64,000 bases of DNA, from contig JALTJZ010000050.1 of the NCBI GenBank assembly GCA_027076325.1, positions 89,636-153,635 on the forward strand, written 5' to 3'. The notes beneath the pieces were generated by a model that saw only the letters and a list, made by a program, of their open reading frames with translations, was not told where the DNA came from and did no database searches. Made by a program: the position numbers and the translations under genes. This document shows, one piece after another, positions 38,076 through 46,768 of this stretch (positions within the stretch are counted from its first letter, which is position 1; every line of letters begins with the position of its first letter). The DNA comes from Chromatiales bacterium (lineage in GTDB: Bacteria; Pseudomonadota; Gammaproteobacteria; UBA6429; Thiohalophilaceae).

Positions 38076-39050
38076 TCAGGCTAACGGATAGGATTTATTA
38101 TTCCAGTCTGTCATTCCCTGTTTTACAACATGCACATCAGCAAAACCGTTTTTTGCTAATATCAAAGCAGCTTTAGCCGAACGCTTGTCCGTTCGACAAA
38201 CAATCACCACTGTCTTCTCAATATAATCTGCTAATTCATTAATACGTTTCGGTAATTCCTCAAGCGGCACTAACAGGGAACCGGCGATATGTCCTTGCTC
38301 ACCGTTGTAATCGTCTGTACTACGCACATCAAGTATTAAAAAATCATCCTTTACATCCAGTTTTCTTTTAACCTCGTCTACACTTATCATGGGTCTGGCA
38401 CGTAATTTACCAATTAAACTCGGCAAAAAACCCACCACAGCCAGCAAGGCAATACCAAGCATGACCTTTTGTATAATGGCTTCATCACCAGCAACCGCTT
38501 CGCGCCCGACATACCCCAGATAAGTATACGCAATTGCACCGGGCAACATAAAAATGTAGGTTGCCAGAGAATAATGGCTAAGTTTAATTTTAGTTAACCC
38601 CAACGCATAGTTTAAAAGATTAAACGGAAATAAGGGTACCAGGCGCACAAAGGCAACAAATTTCCAGCCTTCACCTTCAACCCCCTGCTTTAAGGCTTTT
38701 AGTCGACCACCGGTTTTTTTCTCGACCCAGTCATGCGCTAAATAACGCGCTGCAATAAATGAAATAATCGCACCAATGGTGGCTGCCGTTAAATTATAAA
38801 AAGTACCGAGTACCGGACCAAATAAGGCACCGCCCGCCAGAGTCAATACTGAACCGGGTAAAAAGAAAACCGTACCCGCCACATAGATAAGCATAAAAAC
38901 AATCGGCCCGGCGGCACCAAAATCTTTCACCCAGCTTTCAAGTGCTTCTGCGTTTATCTGGTCACGATAGATGATTGCAATAGCAATACCCGCAACCAGG
39001 AGTGCTACAATCGAATAATGTAATATCTTTTTCATTACGTTACTTTTCAT
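38076..39050 (-). CDS. VTT/DedA-like membrane protein fused to a rhodanese domain
   Basis: A 324-residue fusion. Residues about 10-220 form a TVP38/TMEM64 (VTT) membrane domain: GTVFFLPGSVLTLAGGALFGP, LAHDWVEKKTGG and FVRLVPLFPFNLLNYALGLT, with five or six hydrophobic segments. Residues about 230-324 form a cytoplasmic rhodanese domain (FLILDVRSTDDYNGEQGHI, active-site loop VCRTDKRSA with the catalytic Cys). Rhodaneses carry persulfide sulfur, so the protein may link membrane transport to sulfane sulfur. A terminator at 39097-39125 isolates it from the next gene upstream. Confidence 0.88.
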   Translation of the reverse strand: MKSNVMKKILHYSIVALLVAGIAIAIIYRDQINAEALESWVKDFGAAGPIVFMLIYVAGTVFFLPGSVLTLAGGALFGPVLGTFYNLTAATIGAIISFIAARYLAHDWVEKKTGGRLKALKQGVEGEGWKFVAFVRLVPLFPFNLLNYALGLTKIKLSHYSLATYIFMLPGAIAYTYLGYVGREAVAGDEAIIQKVMLGIALLAVVGFLPSLIGKLRARPMISVDEVKRKLDVKDDFLILDVRSTDDYNGEQGHIAGSLLVPLEELPKRINELADYIEKTVVIVCRTDKRSAKAALILAKNGFADVHVVKQGMTDWNNKSYPLA

Positions 39051-39096
39051 CCTGCTAATTCATATCGTCATTTATTTAAGTCAATCTTGAATATTA

Positions 39097-39125
39097 ATAA
39101 AAACCTCTCTCAATCGAGAGAGGGG
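39097..39125 (-). terminator. Rho-independent terminator after the desaturase-family gene
   Basis: On the minus strand, CCTCTCTC-loop-GAGAGAGG (arms 39104-39111 and 39116-39123, 4-base loop) followed by five T. It ends the transcript of the 39150-40019 gene. A second small stem (39126-39132 with 39141-39147) sits just before it. Confidence 0.85.
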
Positions 39126-39149
39126 AAATCACGGAGGAGAGTGATTTAT

Positions 39150-40019
39150 TTAAACATCTTTTTCTGTGCCTTTATCCCAGCTACGACGGTTGATGGTATA
39201 ACCGCTCATACCACCTTTAAAAGGTAAAATCAGCATACCGGGTATCCATGAAACAAGTTTAGGATCTTTAAATTTATGAATGCCGATAGTCATCTTTGTA
39301 TGACCGGCGCGTGGTTGATCGCGGTAGGTGCCAAACAGGCGATCCCACCATGGTAAGCTAAAGCCAAAATTGCTATTGGTTTCGTCATCTTCAACCGAAT
39401 GATGAACCCGGTGCATATCCGGTGTGACTACCAGCAGGCGTAGCACCCGGTCGATGTTTTTTGGCAGGCGAATATTGCCATGGTTAAACATCGCAGTTGC
39501 ATTTAGAATGACTTCAAATATAATCACCGCAAACACTGGCGGACCAAGCAGCACGATGGTGGTAAACTTGATGCCCATTGAAAGAATAATTTCCAGCGTA
39601 TGAAAACGTGCACCCGTGGTGACATCAAAATCACGGTCGGCATGATGTACGCGATGCAAGCGCCATAAAACAGGAATGGCATGCACCATCACATGCTGCA
39701 CATAAATCACAAAGTCCATAATAACAATAGATAAAACTGCTGCCAGCCCAATCGAAATTTCGATGTTATTAAACAGACCCCAGCTCTTATCCTGTGCAAT
39801 AGCCGCAACCCCAATTGCTGCTACTGGAAATACCAGCCGAACAATAAAACTGTTAAAAAAGACTAAACCCAGATTATTAACCCAGCGTACCGTTTTCGAC
39901 ACGGTTAAAGCCCGACGTGGCGCAATAAGCTCCCATAGACCAATGGCCGCCAACATACCAAAAAAGAAACCCATCCGGATCTCTTTCTCATAATTCATTA
40001 CAAACTCATTAATACCCAT
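39150..40019 (-). CDS. Sterol desaturase / fatty acid hydroxylase superfamily protein
   Basis: A 289-residue integral-membrane di-iron oxygenase candidate. The histidine clusters are intact: HVMVH (HX3H), HRVHHADR (HX2HH) and HRVHHSVE (HX2HH), with further His in FNHGN. About four hydrophobic segments precede and separate them. The substrate in bacteria is usually unknown (hopanoid, carotenoid or lipid). GGGG lies 6 bases before the ATG. It is divergent from the ArsR-rhodanese regulator with a palindromic operator candidate between them, so it may be a target of that regulator. Confidence 0.85.
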   Translation of the reverse strand: MGINEFVMNYEKEIRMGFFFGMLAAIGLWELIAPRRALTVSKTVRWVNNLGLVFFNSFIVRLVFPVAAIGVAAIAQDKSWGLFNNIEISIGLAAVLSIVIMDFVIYVQHVMVHAIPVLWRLHRVHHADRDFDVTTGARFHTLEIILSMGIKFTTIVLLGPPVFAVIIFEVILNATAMFNHGNIRLPKNIDRVLRLLVVTPDMHRVHHSVEDDETNSNFGFSLPWWDRLFGTYRDQPRAGHTKMTIGIHKFKDPKLVSWIPGMLILPFKGGMSGYTINRRSWDKGTEKDV

Positions 40020-40085
40020 TGTCTACCCCGGTTTTACTTGTCAATCAATATAGGACAGCTATAATCTAAATAAGACTTAGTCATA

Positions 40086-40107
40086 TATTCAATTAATTAC
40101 TTGAATA
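40086..40107. promoter_or_regulatory. Candidate ArsR-family operator
   Basis: Perfect inverted repeat TATTCAA (40086-40092) and TTGAATA (40101-40107) with an 8-base AT-rich centre, in the divergent region between the desaturase-family gene and the ArsR-rhodanese gene, 23 bases before the latter's ATG. The ATTC...GAAT pattern resembles sites of BigR/SqrR-type sulfide-sensing ArsR proteins. A second small palindrome GACTTAGTC lies at 40074-40082. Confidence 0.55.
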
Positions 40108-40130
40108 CAATAATAGCGGAAATTTTACCA

Positions 40131-40787
40131 ATGTCAACCAACTTTAAACACGCCCTTTTTAGCCAGTTTGCCCGCGTTGGCAAAGCCCTTAGCCATGCTA
40201 ACCGACTGGAATTACTGGAGTTTATTGCACAGGGTGAGCGTAGTGTAGACGAGCTGGCCACTGTTTCAGGCCTTACCGTGGCCAATACGTCACAGCATTT
40301 GCAACATTTACGTCAGGCTGGGCTGGTTACCAGCCACAAAGAAGGCTTAAAAGTGTACTACCAGCTGAGTGGTGATGATGTTATTACTCTGCTCGATACC
40401 GTCCGAGGCGTTGCAGAGCGGCATATTGCCGAGGTTGACAAGCTGGTGAACACTTACTTAACTGTTAAAGATAATCTGGAGCCGCTGCCACGCAAGGAAT
40501 TACTTAAACGCGCCAAACAAGGCCTGGTCACCGTGCTGGATGTACGCCCTGCCGAAGAATATGCTGCCGGCCATGTCCCCGGTGCCGTTAATGTCCCGCT
40601 AAAGGAACTGGAAGGCTATCTGAAAAACCTCGATGCACAACAGGAAATCGTTGCCTATTGCCGTGGCCCACATTGCATTTTGGCTTTTGATGCGGTGGCA
40701 GCATTAAGAGATAAAGGCCTGACTGCCCGGCGCCTGGAAGACGGTTTTCCGGAATGGAAACGGGCAGGCTTACCGGTTGAATCCTGA
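40131..40787 (+). CDS. ArsR-family regulator fused to rhodanese domain
   Basis: A 218-residue regulator. Residues about 1-100 form a winged helix (FARVGKALSHANRLELLEFIAQGERSV, SGLTVANTSQHLQHLRQAGLV), and residues about 115-215 a rhodanese domain (TVLDVRPAEEYAAGHVPGAVNVP, active-site loop YCRGPHCI with the catalytic Cys). The architecture suggests sensing of persulfide or a metalloid through the rhodanese cysteine. I prefer ATG 40131, with an upstream AGCGGA; the frame extends to a TTG at 40101 that lies inside the operator-like palindrome. Likely autoregulated and controlling the divergent genes. Confidence 0.9.
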   Translation: MSTNFKHALFSQFARVGKALSHANRLELLEFIAQGERSVDELATVSGLTVANTSQHLQHLRQAGLVTSHKEGLKVYYQLSGDDVITLLDTVRGVAERHIAEVDKLVNTYLTVKDNLEPLPRKELLKRAKQGLVTVLDVRPAEEYAAGHVPGAVNVPLKELEGYLKNLDAQQEIVAYCRGPHCILAFDAVAALRDKGLTARRLEDGFPEWKRAGLPVES

Positions 40788-40940
40788 TGTATTATCATAA
40801 GCAGCAAACCCAATCCTGGTTTGTTGGCGATCACCCCCCCGCCTGACAAACCAGCAAAATTAACCCCATAACAGCTTGTTAAATATAAAAAAAAGTCCAC
40901 AATTAACTTAACAGAATAAAAAAACAAGTATAAATGGGGA

Positions 40941-41378
40941 ATGCCTGTGAATGAAAAAGAAATTATTACGCACCTACGCAATGCTAAAAAAGCACATCTG
41001 GGTTGGGTAGCACGCGCACATGCGCTAATTAAAGGTAAACCGGTTGATAAGGAAAAAATTCCCGTCTTGCCGACAGAGTGTATTTTTGGTAAATGGTATT
41101 ACAGTGATGGTCGTCAACTGGCTCACTTACAAACTTACCGTGTTATTGAAGGTTCTCACAATGAATTACATAAAATCTACGCCGATATTTTTAACCTGCT
41201 GTTTGAGCAGAAAAAAGGCTCTTTTCTGTCACGGATAACCGGTAAACATAAAAAACAACAAGCACAAAACCTTGAGCAAGCTAACCGACTTTTTTTTGAC
41301 TTACAAAAAATGTCAGACAACATTATCAGTAAACTCGATGCGCTGGAAAAAGAAATACGCAACATAATGGCAAAGTAG
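40941..41378 (+). CDS. Stand-alone CZB (chemoreceptor zinc-binding) domain protein
   Basis: A 145-residue soluble protein with the CZB pattern: KKAHLGWVARAHALIKG (first His), TECIFGKWYYSDG (the characteristic Cys) and EGSHNELHKIYADIF (two His), which together bind zinc. A C-terminal coiled tail of about 40 residues follows. CZB domains usually sit on chemoreceptors or diguanylate cyclases and sense zinc or oxidants; here there is no fused output domain. ATG 40941 directly abuts GGGGA, and GTG 40947 is a spaced alternative. Confidence 0.8.
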   Translation: MPVNEKEIITHLRNAKKAHLGWVARAHALIKGKPVDKEKIPVLPTECIFGKWYYSDGRQLAHLQTYRVIEGSHNELHKIYADIFNLLFEQKKGSFLSRITGKHKKQQAQNLEQANRLFFDLQKMSDNIISKLDALEKEIRNIMAK

Positions 41379-41529
41379 CATATAGAGTAAAAAACTGAAA
41401 AAGTGCTTTATTCAGGATGAATCGGCCTGCTTGATTGCTTGCAAAACAACAAACGAGCCATTGCGCTCGCCCGCTTTCCCATCTTCAGGCAAAAGAACCC
41501 TGCTCGAATTCAAGTTGTCAACGGGCTAT

Positions 41530-41718
41530 CTATTCAGAACGACGTTCAGCTTTCTTGCGGCGGTCAACTGCATCGCCAAACCGCTGTTCTTTACGGCGAT
41601 CGGCCTGACTTCTGCGTTCACGGCTACGACGACGTTCTACTTTTGGCTCTTTTCCATCTGTGCTTATCTGGCGCCAAAAGCTGGATACAACCGTTTGGCT
41701 TATATTTATCAAACTCAT
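41530..41718 (-). CDS. Arg-rich small protein of unknown function
   Basis: A 62-residue basic protein. The first 20 residues are ordinary; residues about 28-60 consist of repeated acidic/basic blocks with paired arginines (VERRRSRERRSQADRR, then VDRRKKAERR). Such RR-repeat tails occur in small uncharacterised proteobacterial proteins. I choose ATG 41718, with TAGG about 8 bases upstream; the frame extends to a TTG at 41766. The opposite strand has longer open frames here, which I regard as shadows because they lack a good start region and protein-like composition. Confidence 0.5.
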   Translation of the reverse strand: MSLINISQTVVSSFWRQISTDGKEPKVERRRSRERRSQADRRKEQRFGDAVDRRKKAERRSE

Positions 41719-41841
41719 ACGATACAACCTACTACTTGAAAATTGACTCAAATTAAACTTTATCAAGCAAACTGGTTAAAAAGTGTGCACAGTTCGCATT
41801 TTGTATAAATTGTAGGATAAACCTTACAAGAAAAACACGGG

Positions 41842-42360
41842 TTAAGTGGGTTTACGGTCAAAAATAACGAAATGGTGGGAAAATGCATTTTTCTCATCGG
41901 CCACAACATTGATGCGCTCAACTTGCTGCCAGTGCGCCGGATGATACTCGGGAAACCAGGCATCCCCAGCGATATTGGCATCAACAAAGGTTAAATACAT
42001 ACGGTCTACCCTATCCAGCATTTGTGTGTAAAAGGAAGCCCCACCAATAATCATCGCTTCGTTTTTATCGTGACTGGCATCACGCGTTACCCTACGGGCT
42101 TCCTCCAGCGCCTGCTCAATCGAATGTACAACCACGGCATCATCTGCGGTATAGCCGGTATCGCGGGTAATCACAATATTGGTTCGGTCGGGCAGGGGTT
42201 TGCCGCCAAAGGATTCGAAGGTTTTGCGCCCCATGATCACCGGTTTCCCCAGAGTATGTTGACGAAACCAGCGCATATCCGAAGGTAGCTTCCACGGCAA
42301 GCTGTTGTTAATACCAATGACCCTGTTCTCTGCCATTGCGGCAATTAAAGACAAACGCAT
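41842..42360 (-). CDS. folA: Dihydrofolate reductase
   Basis: NADPH-dependent reduction of dihydrofolate; trimethoprim target. The 172 residues contain LIAAMAENRVIGINNSLPWKLPSDM, the active-site Asp (in PSDM), VIMGRKTFESFG and EAMIIGGASFYTQML. Last gene of lgt-thyA-folA; thyA stops 3 bases before it starts. It regenerates folate used by ThyA. Confidence 0.97.
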   Translation of the reverse strand: MRLSLIAAMAENRVIGINNSLPWKLPSDMRWFRQHTLGKPVIMGRKTFESFGGKPLPDRTNIVITRDTGYTADDAVVVHSIEQALEEARRVTRDASHDKNEAMIIGGASFYTQMLDRVDRMYLTFVDANIAGDAWFPEYHPAHWQQVERINVVADEKNAFSHHFVIFDRKPT

Positions 42361-42363
42361 GGC

Positions 42364-43158
42364 TTACACCGCAACCGGTGCCTTGATATGCGGGTGGCAT
42401 TCATAATTGCAGAGTTCAAAATCGTCAAAGGTAAACTGAAATAAATCCTTAACTTCTGGATTCAATTTCATTTCAGGTAAGGCAAAGGGCTCGCGTGAAA
42501 GTTGCAACTCAACCTGTTCCATATGGTTAGAATAAAGATGCGCATCACCCAGGGTATGAATAAAATCACCCGCCTGTAAATTGCAGACTTGCGCCACCAT
42601 CATGGTCAATAACGCATACGATGCAATATTAAACGGCACACCTAAAAATATATCGGCACTGCGCTGGTATAACTGGCAGGATAATTTTCCCTCGGCAACA
42701 TAAAACTGAAAAAAGGAATGACAAGGTGGCAAGGCCATATTTTCTATCTCCGCCACGTTCCATGCACTTACAATAATACGCCGTGAGTCCGGGTTGTTTT
42801 TAATTTGATCCAGAATCAGGGCAATTTGATCGATGTGCCTGCCATCCGCTGTTGGCCATGACCGCCATTGTGAACCATAAACCGGCCCGAGGTTACCTTT
42901 TTCATCAGCCCATTCGTCCCAGATTTTCACTCCATTTTCTTTTAGATAAGCAATATTGGTATCGCCTTTTAAGAACCAGAGCAGTTCGTGGATAATTGAA
43001 CGCAGGTGGCACTTCTTGGTCGTTACCAGTGGAAAGCCTTCACTTAAATCAAAACGCATTTGATAACCAAATACACTGACCGTACCCGTGCCGGTACGAT
43101 CTTCTTTTGTTACACCATGATCACGCACATGTCGCATTAAATCCAGATACTGCTTCAC
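42364..43158 (-). CDS. thyA: Thymidylate synthase
   Basis: Converts dUMP to dTMP using methylene-tetrahydrofolate. At 264 residues it has the normal ThyA size. Motifs include [12 protein letters not shown], the phosphate-binding Arg in that segment, [14 protein letters not shown], the nucleophile in [12 protein letters not shown] and the [18 protein letters not shown] block. Between lgt and folA in one minus-strand operon. Confidence 0.98.
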   Translation of the reverse strand: MKQYLDLMRHVRDHGVTKEDRTGTGTVSVFGYQMRFDLSEGFPLVTTKKCHLRSIIHELLWFLKGDTNIAYLKENGVKIWDEWADEKGNLGPVYGSQWRSWPTADGRHIDQIALILDQIKNNPDSRRIIVSAWNVAEIENMALPPCHSFFQFYVAEGKLSCQLYQRSADIFLGVPFNIASYALLTMMVAQVCNLQAGDFIHTLGDAHLYSNHMEQVELQLSREPFALPEMKLNPEVKDLFQFTFDDFELCNYECHPHIKAPVAV

Positions 43159-43181
43159 TTTATTCTCCTGACTTCCTTAAC

Positions 43182-43970
43182 CTAAGCAGAAATGGCGGGT
43201 TTTCGATACGCCAGCCACAACAGAATAACCCCTGCCAGCACCAACGGCAACGACAACAACATCCCCATGGTCACAAAATCAAATGCCAGGTAGCCAATAT
43301 GCGCATCGGGTATCCGCACAGTTTCAACTAAAATTCGGAAACTGCCGTAAGCCACGGCAAACACGCCGGACACTGCCATGGTGGGGCGCGGCTTTCTTGC
43401 AAACCCCCAGACAATAATAAACAGCAACACGCCTTCCAGTAAAAATTCATACAGGGGCGTTGGATGGCGCGGCAGATTATCGGCATGTGGGAAAATCATC
43501 GCCCAGGGCAGATCGGTTGGCTTACCCCACAACTCGCCATTGATTAAATTACCAATTCGGCCAGCACCTAAACCGATAATCACACACGGCGCGGTAAAAT
43601 CGACAGTAGCAAAAAAACTTTTTTTGTAACGCCGTGCAAACAACCACATACCAACCAATACGCCGAGCAAACCACCGTGGAACGACATGCCGCCTTCCCA
43701 GATCCGGAACATAAAGGTCCAGTCGTCGGCCAGTTGATCCCAGCCGTAAAAGAACACATAGCCAAAACGGCCACCTAAAATCACGCCCATGCCTACATAA
43801 AATAGCCAGTCATCCACCTGTTCGGCCGTCCAGCCGGAATTGGGTCGCTTTGCCTGCACCCGACCCAGCCACCAGCCACCAAGAAAACCGATCAAATACA
43901 TAATGCCGTACCAATGCACAGGCCAGCCAAAAACCGTAAAGGCCACAGGGTCAAAATCGAGGGTTATCAT
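43182..43970 (-). CDS. lgt: Prolipoprotein diacylglyceryl transferase
   Basis: Adds diacylglycerol to the lipobox cysteine of prolipoproteins; inner membrane. The 262 residues have about seven membrane segments and the Lgt signature GRIGNLINGELWGKPTDLPWA, with YGIMYLIGF and the HPTPLYE motif. lgt-thyA is a conserved pair. Divergent from the YyaL-type gene. Confidence 0.97.
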   Translation of the reverse strand: MITLDFDPVAFTVFGWPVHWYGIMYLIGFLGGWWLGRVQAKRPNSGWTAEQVDDWLFYVGMGVILGGRFGYVFFYGWDQLADDWTFMFRIWEGGMSFHGGLLGVLVGMWLFARRYKKSFFATVDFTAPCVIIGLGAGRIGNLINGELWGKPTDLPWAMIFPHADNLPRHPTPLYEFLLEGVLLFIIVWGFARKPRPTMAVSGVFAVAYGSFRILVETVRIPDAHIGYLAFDFVTMGMLLSLPLVLAGVILLWLAYRKPAISA

Positions 43971-44066
43971 AGAGTTACTCTTTATTATACGTGTTGAGAT
44001 AACATCATATCATGAAACAATTTATGTCATAATCTCAAACACCATAAATATCAACTGTACAAATAA

Positions 44067-46121
44067 ATGACCCAACTTAATAATCGACTCGCCAGCCAAA
44101 CCAGCCCCTACTTACAGCAGCACGCGGATAACCCGGTACACTGGCAACCCTGGGATGCACAGGCACTGTCCGTCGCACAACAAACCGGCAAGCCTATTTT
44201 ATTATCCATTGGCTATTCGGCCTGCCACTGGTGCCACGTAATGGCACATGAATCGTTCGAAAATGAAGAAATCGCAAAAGTGATGAACCAACTTTTTATT
44301 AATATAAAAGTTGACCGCGAAGAACGCCCGGATCTGGACAAAATATACCAAAGCGCACACCATTTACTTAACCAACGTGGTGGCGGCTGGCCATTAACCG
44401 TGATTCTTACACCGGAAGAACAAATCCCGTTTTTTGCTGGCACCTATTTCCCCAACACACCCAAACACGGCATGCCATCGTTTACTGAAATCCTCGAACG
44501 TGTTGAAGACTTTTACCAAAAAAATCGTGATGATATTAACCAGCAAAATGAATCCTTGCTCGCTGCATTAAACAATATGGCTAACCTGCCCGCCAGTGGC
44601 ACACAAAACCTGACCGGCTTTCCTATTGATAGTTGTCGACAACAACTGGCAAAAACCTACGACAAGGAATTTGGCGGCTTTGGCGATGCACCTAAATTTC
44701 CACATCCAACCAACCTTGAATTTTTATTACGCCACTATTTAGCAACCCGGCAAAGTGGTCAGGCCGATAACACCTCTCGCACTATGTTAGTCGACACTCT
44801 CACGGCAATGGCAAAAGGCGGCCTGTATGATCAACTCGGTGGTGGCTTCTGCCGCTATTCCGTCGATCAGGAATGGGCGATTCCCCATTTTGAAAAAATG
44901 CTTTATGACAATGGCCCACTACTCAGCCTGTATGCACAGGCCGATATTGTTTTAGACAATAATTATTTTAAACAGATTGCTATCGAAACGGGTGAATGGC
45001 TGATGCGTGAAATGACATCCGCAGAAGGAGGTTACTATTCTACTCTGGATGCCGACTCCGAAGGTGAAGAAGGCACGTTCTATGTCTGGCATGAAGAACA
45101 ACTTAAGCAATGCCTGACTAAGCAGGAATATTTAATTGCAGAGCAACGCTTCGGCTTAAAAGACACACCCAACTTTGAAGGCAAATGGCATCTTAATATT
45201 AAAACGAGCACCGATAGCATCGCTAAAAAAATTAACATGCCAGAGACAGAGATAAAAGAACACCTTAATACCATTAAACAAAAATTATTCGCGCAACGTG
45301 AACAGCGTATCCACCCTGGTCGGGATGAAAAAATCCTGACATCATGGAATGCGCTAATGATAAAAGGCATGGCCATTTCCGGGCGATTATTACAACAGGA
45401 TAATTTTATAACCTCGGCACATAAGGCAATTGATTTTATTCGTACAACCTTGTTTAAAGACAACCGGCTACTGGCAACCTATAAAGACGGCAATGCACAT
45501 TTAATGGCCTACCTGGATGACTATGTTTTTTTAATCGATGCCTTGCTGGAATCCCTGCAAGCACGCTGGCGAGACAAGGATGTTGAATTTGCAATACAAC
45601 TTGGCGATATTGTTATGCAGCACTTTTACGATAACGACAACGGCGGGTTTTATTTTACCGCCAATGATCACGAAAACCTGATACTCCGGCCAAAACCTTT
45701 AATGGACGAAGCCATTCCGTCCGGTAACGGCATTGCCGCTTATACACTTAACCGGCTCGGCCACCTTATTGGTGAACAACGTTATATTGATGCAGCCGAA
45801 AAAACACTCCACTATGCATGGCGTTCAATAGCCGAAATCCCGCATGCCCATGCGGCATTACTGTTTGCACTGGACGAAACACTCAACCCACCCGCCATGC
45901 TGATTATTCGCGGAGAAGAGCCCGAACTAGAACAATGGCAACAGGTATGTGATAAAAACTATCAACTTAACCGGCTGGTATTTGCCATCCCCAATACCAG
46001 TACAAACTTACCCGGCTTATTAGCCGCTCGAAAAGCAACAGAAAAAACCTGCGCCTATCTATGTTCTGGAACAAGTTGCAAACCGGTTATTAGCAATATA
46101 GATGCATTAACAAAACTATAG
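44067..46121 (+). CDS. Thioredoxin-domain/six-hairpin protein, YyaL (SPATA20) family
   Basis: A 684-residue cytoplasmic protein. The N-terminal DUF255 thioredoxin-like domain has NRLASQTSPYLQQHADNPV and the CxxC-like motif SACHWCHVMAHESF, followed by EERPDLDKIYQ. The remainder is an alpha/alpha barrel resembling N-acylglucosamine 2-epimerases (GGLYDQLGGGFCRYSVD, HFEKMLYDN, TSWNALMIKGMA). The family is widespread, with a redox or sugar-related role proposed but no settled reaction. Confidence 0.9.
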   Translation: MTQLNNRLASQTSPYLQQHADNPVHWQPWDAQALSVAQQTGKPILLSIGYSACHWCHVMAHESFENEEIAKVMNQLFINIKVDREERPDLDKIYQSAHHLLNQRGGGWPLTVILTPEEQIPFFAGTYFPNTPKHGMPSFTEILERVEDFYQKNRDDINQQNESLLAALNNMANLPASGTQNLTGFPIDSCRQQLAKTYDKEFGGFGDAPKFPHPTNLEFLLRHYLATRQSGQADNTSRTMLVDTLTAMAKGGLYDQLGGGFCRYSVDQEWAIPHFEKMLYDNGPLLSLYAQADIVLDNNYFKQIAIETGEWLMREMTSAEGGYYSTLDADSEGEEGTFYVWHEEQLKQCLTKQEYLIAEQRFGLKDTPNFEGKWHLNIKTSTDSIAKKINMPETEIKEHLNTIKQKLFAQREQRIHPGRDEKILTSWNALMIKGMAISGRLLQQDNFITSAHKAIDFIRTTLFKDNRLLATYKDGNAHLMAYLDDYVFLIDALLESLQARWRDKDVEFAIQLGDIVMQHFYDNDNGGFYFTANDHENLILRPKPLMDEAIPSGNGIAAYTLNRLGHLIGEQRYIDAAEKTLHYAWRSIAEIPHAHAALLFALDETLNPPAMLIIRGEEPELEQWQQVCDKNYQLNRLVFAIPNTSTNLPGLLAARKATEKTCAYLCSGTSCKPVISNIDALTKL

Positions 46122-46237
46122 TTTTTTTCCCTGCACGAATAGACCTTTTACCAGCATATTTCAATTTTAAAATAGTATATCACTCAACCACATCTAAAAT
46201 ACTACATCATCCTCTACGCCAACAATAGCAGAAATAG

Positions 46238-46333
46238 CTTCAACACACCTTTAATATATTTATTCCCGAAAAAGTAAAAGAGTGCGATGCCACATTACTG
46301 CAACGGATTCAAGTCGGCTTTGCGGATAAATAG
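46238..46333 (+). pseudogene. Possible gene remnant (31-codon open tail)
   Basis: Downstream of the YyaL gene, an open frame without a start encodes a protein-like tail (ending VKECDATLLQRIQVGFADK) before TAG 46331-46333. It may be the decayed 3' end of a lost gene. I do not recognise it and the support is weak. Confidence 0.2.
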
Positions 46334-46345
46334 CCGGGTTGATCG

Positions 46346-46768
46346 TTAAAATGCTTCAGTGGTATATATAATAGTTCCAAAGATAAACACAGCAATACCG
46401 ACTACTACGAACAGAATATGAAGATACATCAAAATGCTAGCCGCTAACTTAAGTGGCGGCTCTATCGGTAAGTTTTCCTGAAGGCCTTTAAAACGTTTTC
46501 TTCTTGCATAGTTAGGAAAGGTAATTAAAAAAATATAATGACTGGTCTTAAACAAGCTTAACGGCCACAAAGACAACATGGCAACCTCACCAATTGAAAA
46601 CCATTGGGGATTAAACAACAGACTATCCAGTCGCCGTGATAATAACGGGTGCAGTATGTGGATAAAAATAGCGAGAATAAATATCAGTAGGAAGCCAATA
46701 GCAATCAATGATATAGCGATAACCCCCAGTATATCGGCATCTTGAAGTAGGGTTTCGATTACCGACAT
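46346..46768 (-). CDS. Small polytopic membrane protein, putative immunity protein
   Basis: A 140-residue protein with two very hydrophobic segments (about 13-40 and 108-136) and one or two weaker ones between them (IGEVAMLSLWPLSLF, YIFLITF). I do not recognise a family. It overlaps the 3' end of the glycine-zipper gene by 10 bases and is the last of three coupled genes. A membrane protein directly after a putative pore-former is the usual arrangement for an immunity partner, but this is inference. Confidence 0.6.
   Translation of the reverse strand: MSVIETLLQDADILGVIAISLIAIGFLLIFILAIFIHILHPLLSRRLDSLLFNPQWFSIGEVAMLSLWPLSLFKTSHYIFLITFPNYARRKRFKGLQENLPIEPPLKLAASILMYLHILFVVVGIAVFIFGTIIYTTEAF

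Noticed and set aside
41431..41756. Two overlapping plus-strand open frames of about 100 codons opposite the Arg-rich microprotein
   Set aside because: Biased composition caused by the repetitive Arg codons on the other strand, no convincing ribosome site, and no recognisable domain.
46122..46345. RNA gene in the AT-rich gap after the YyaL gene
   Set aside because: No cloverleaf, strong stem or conserved RNA motif could be found; only the weak start-less frame was noted.
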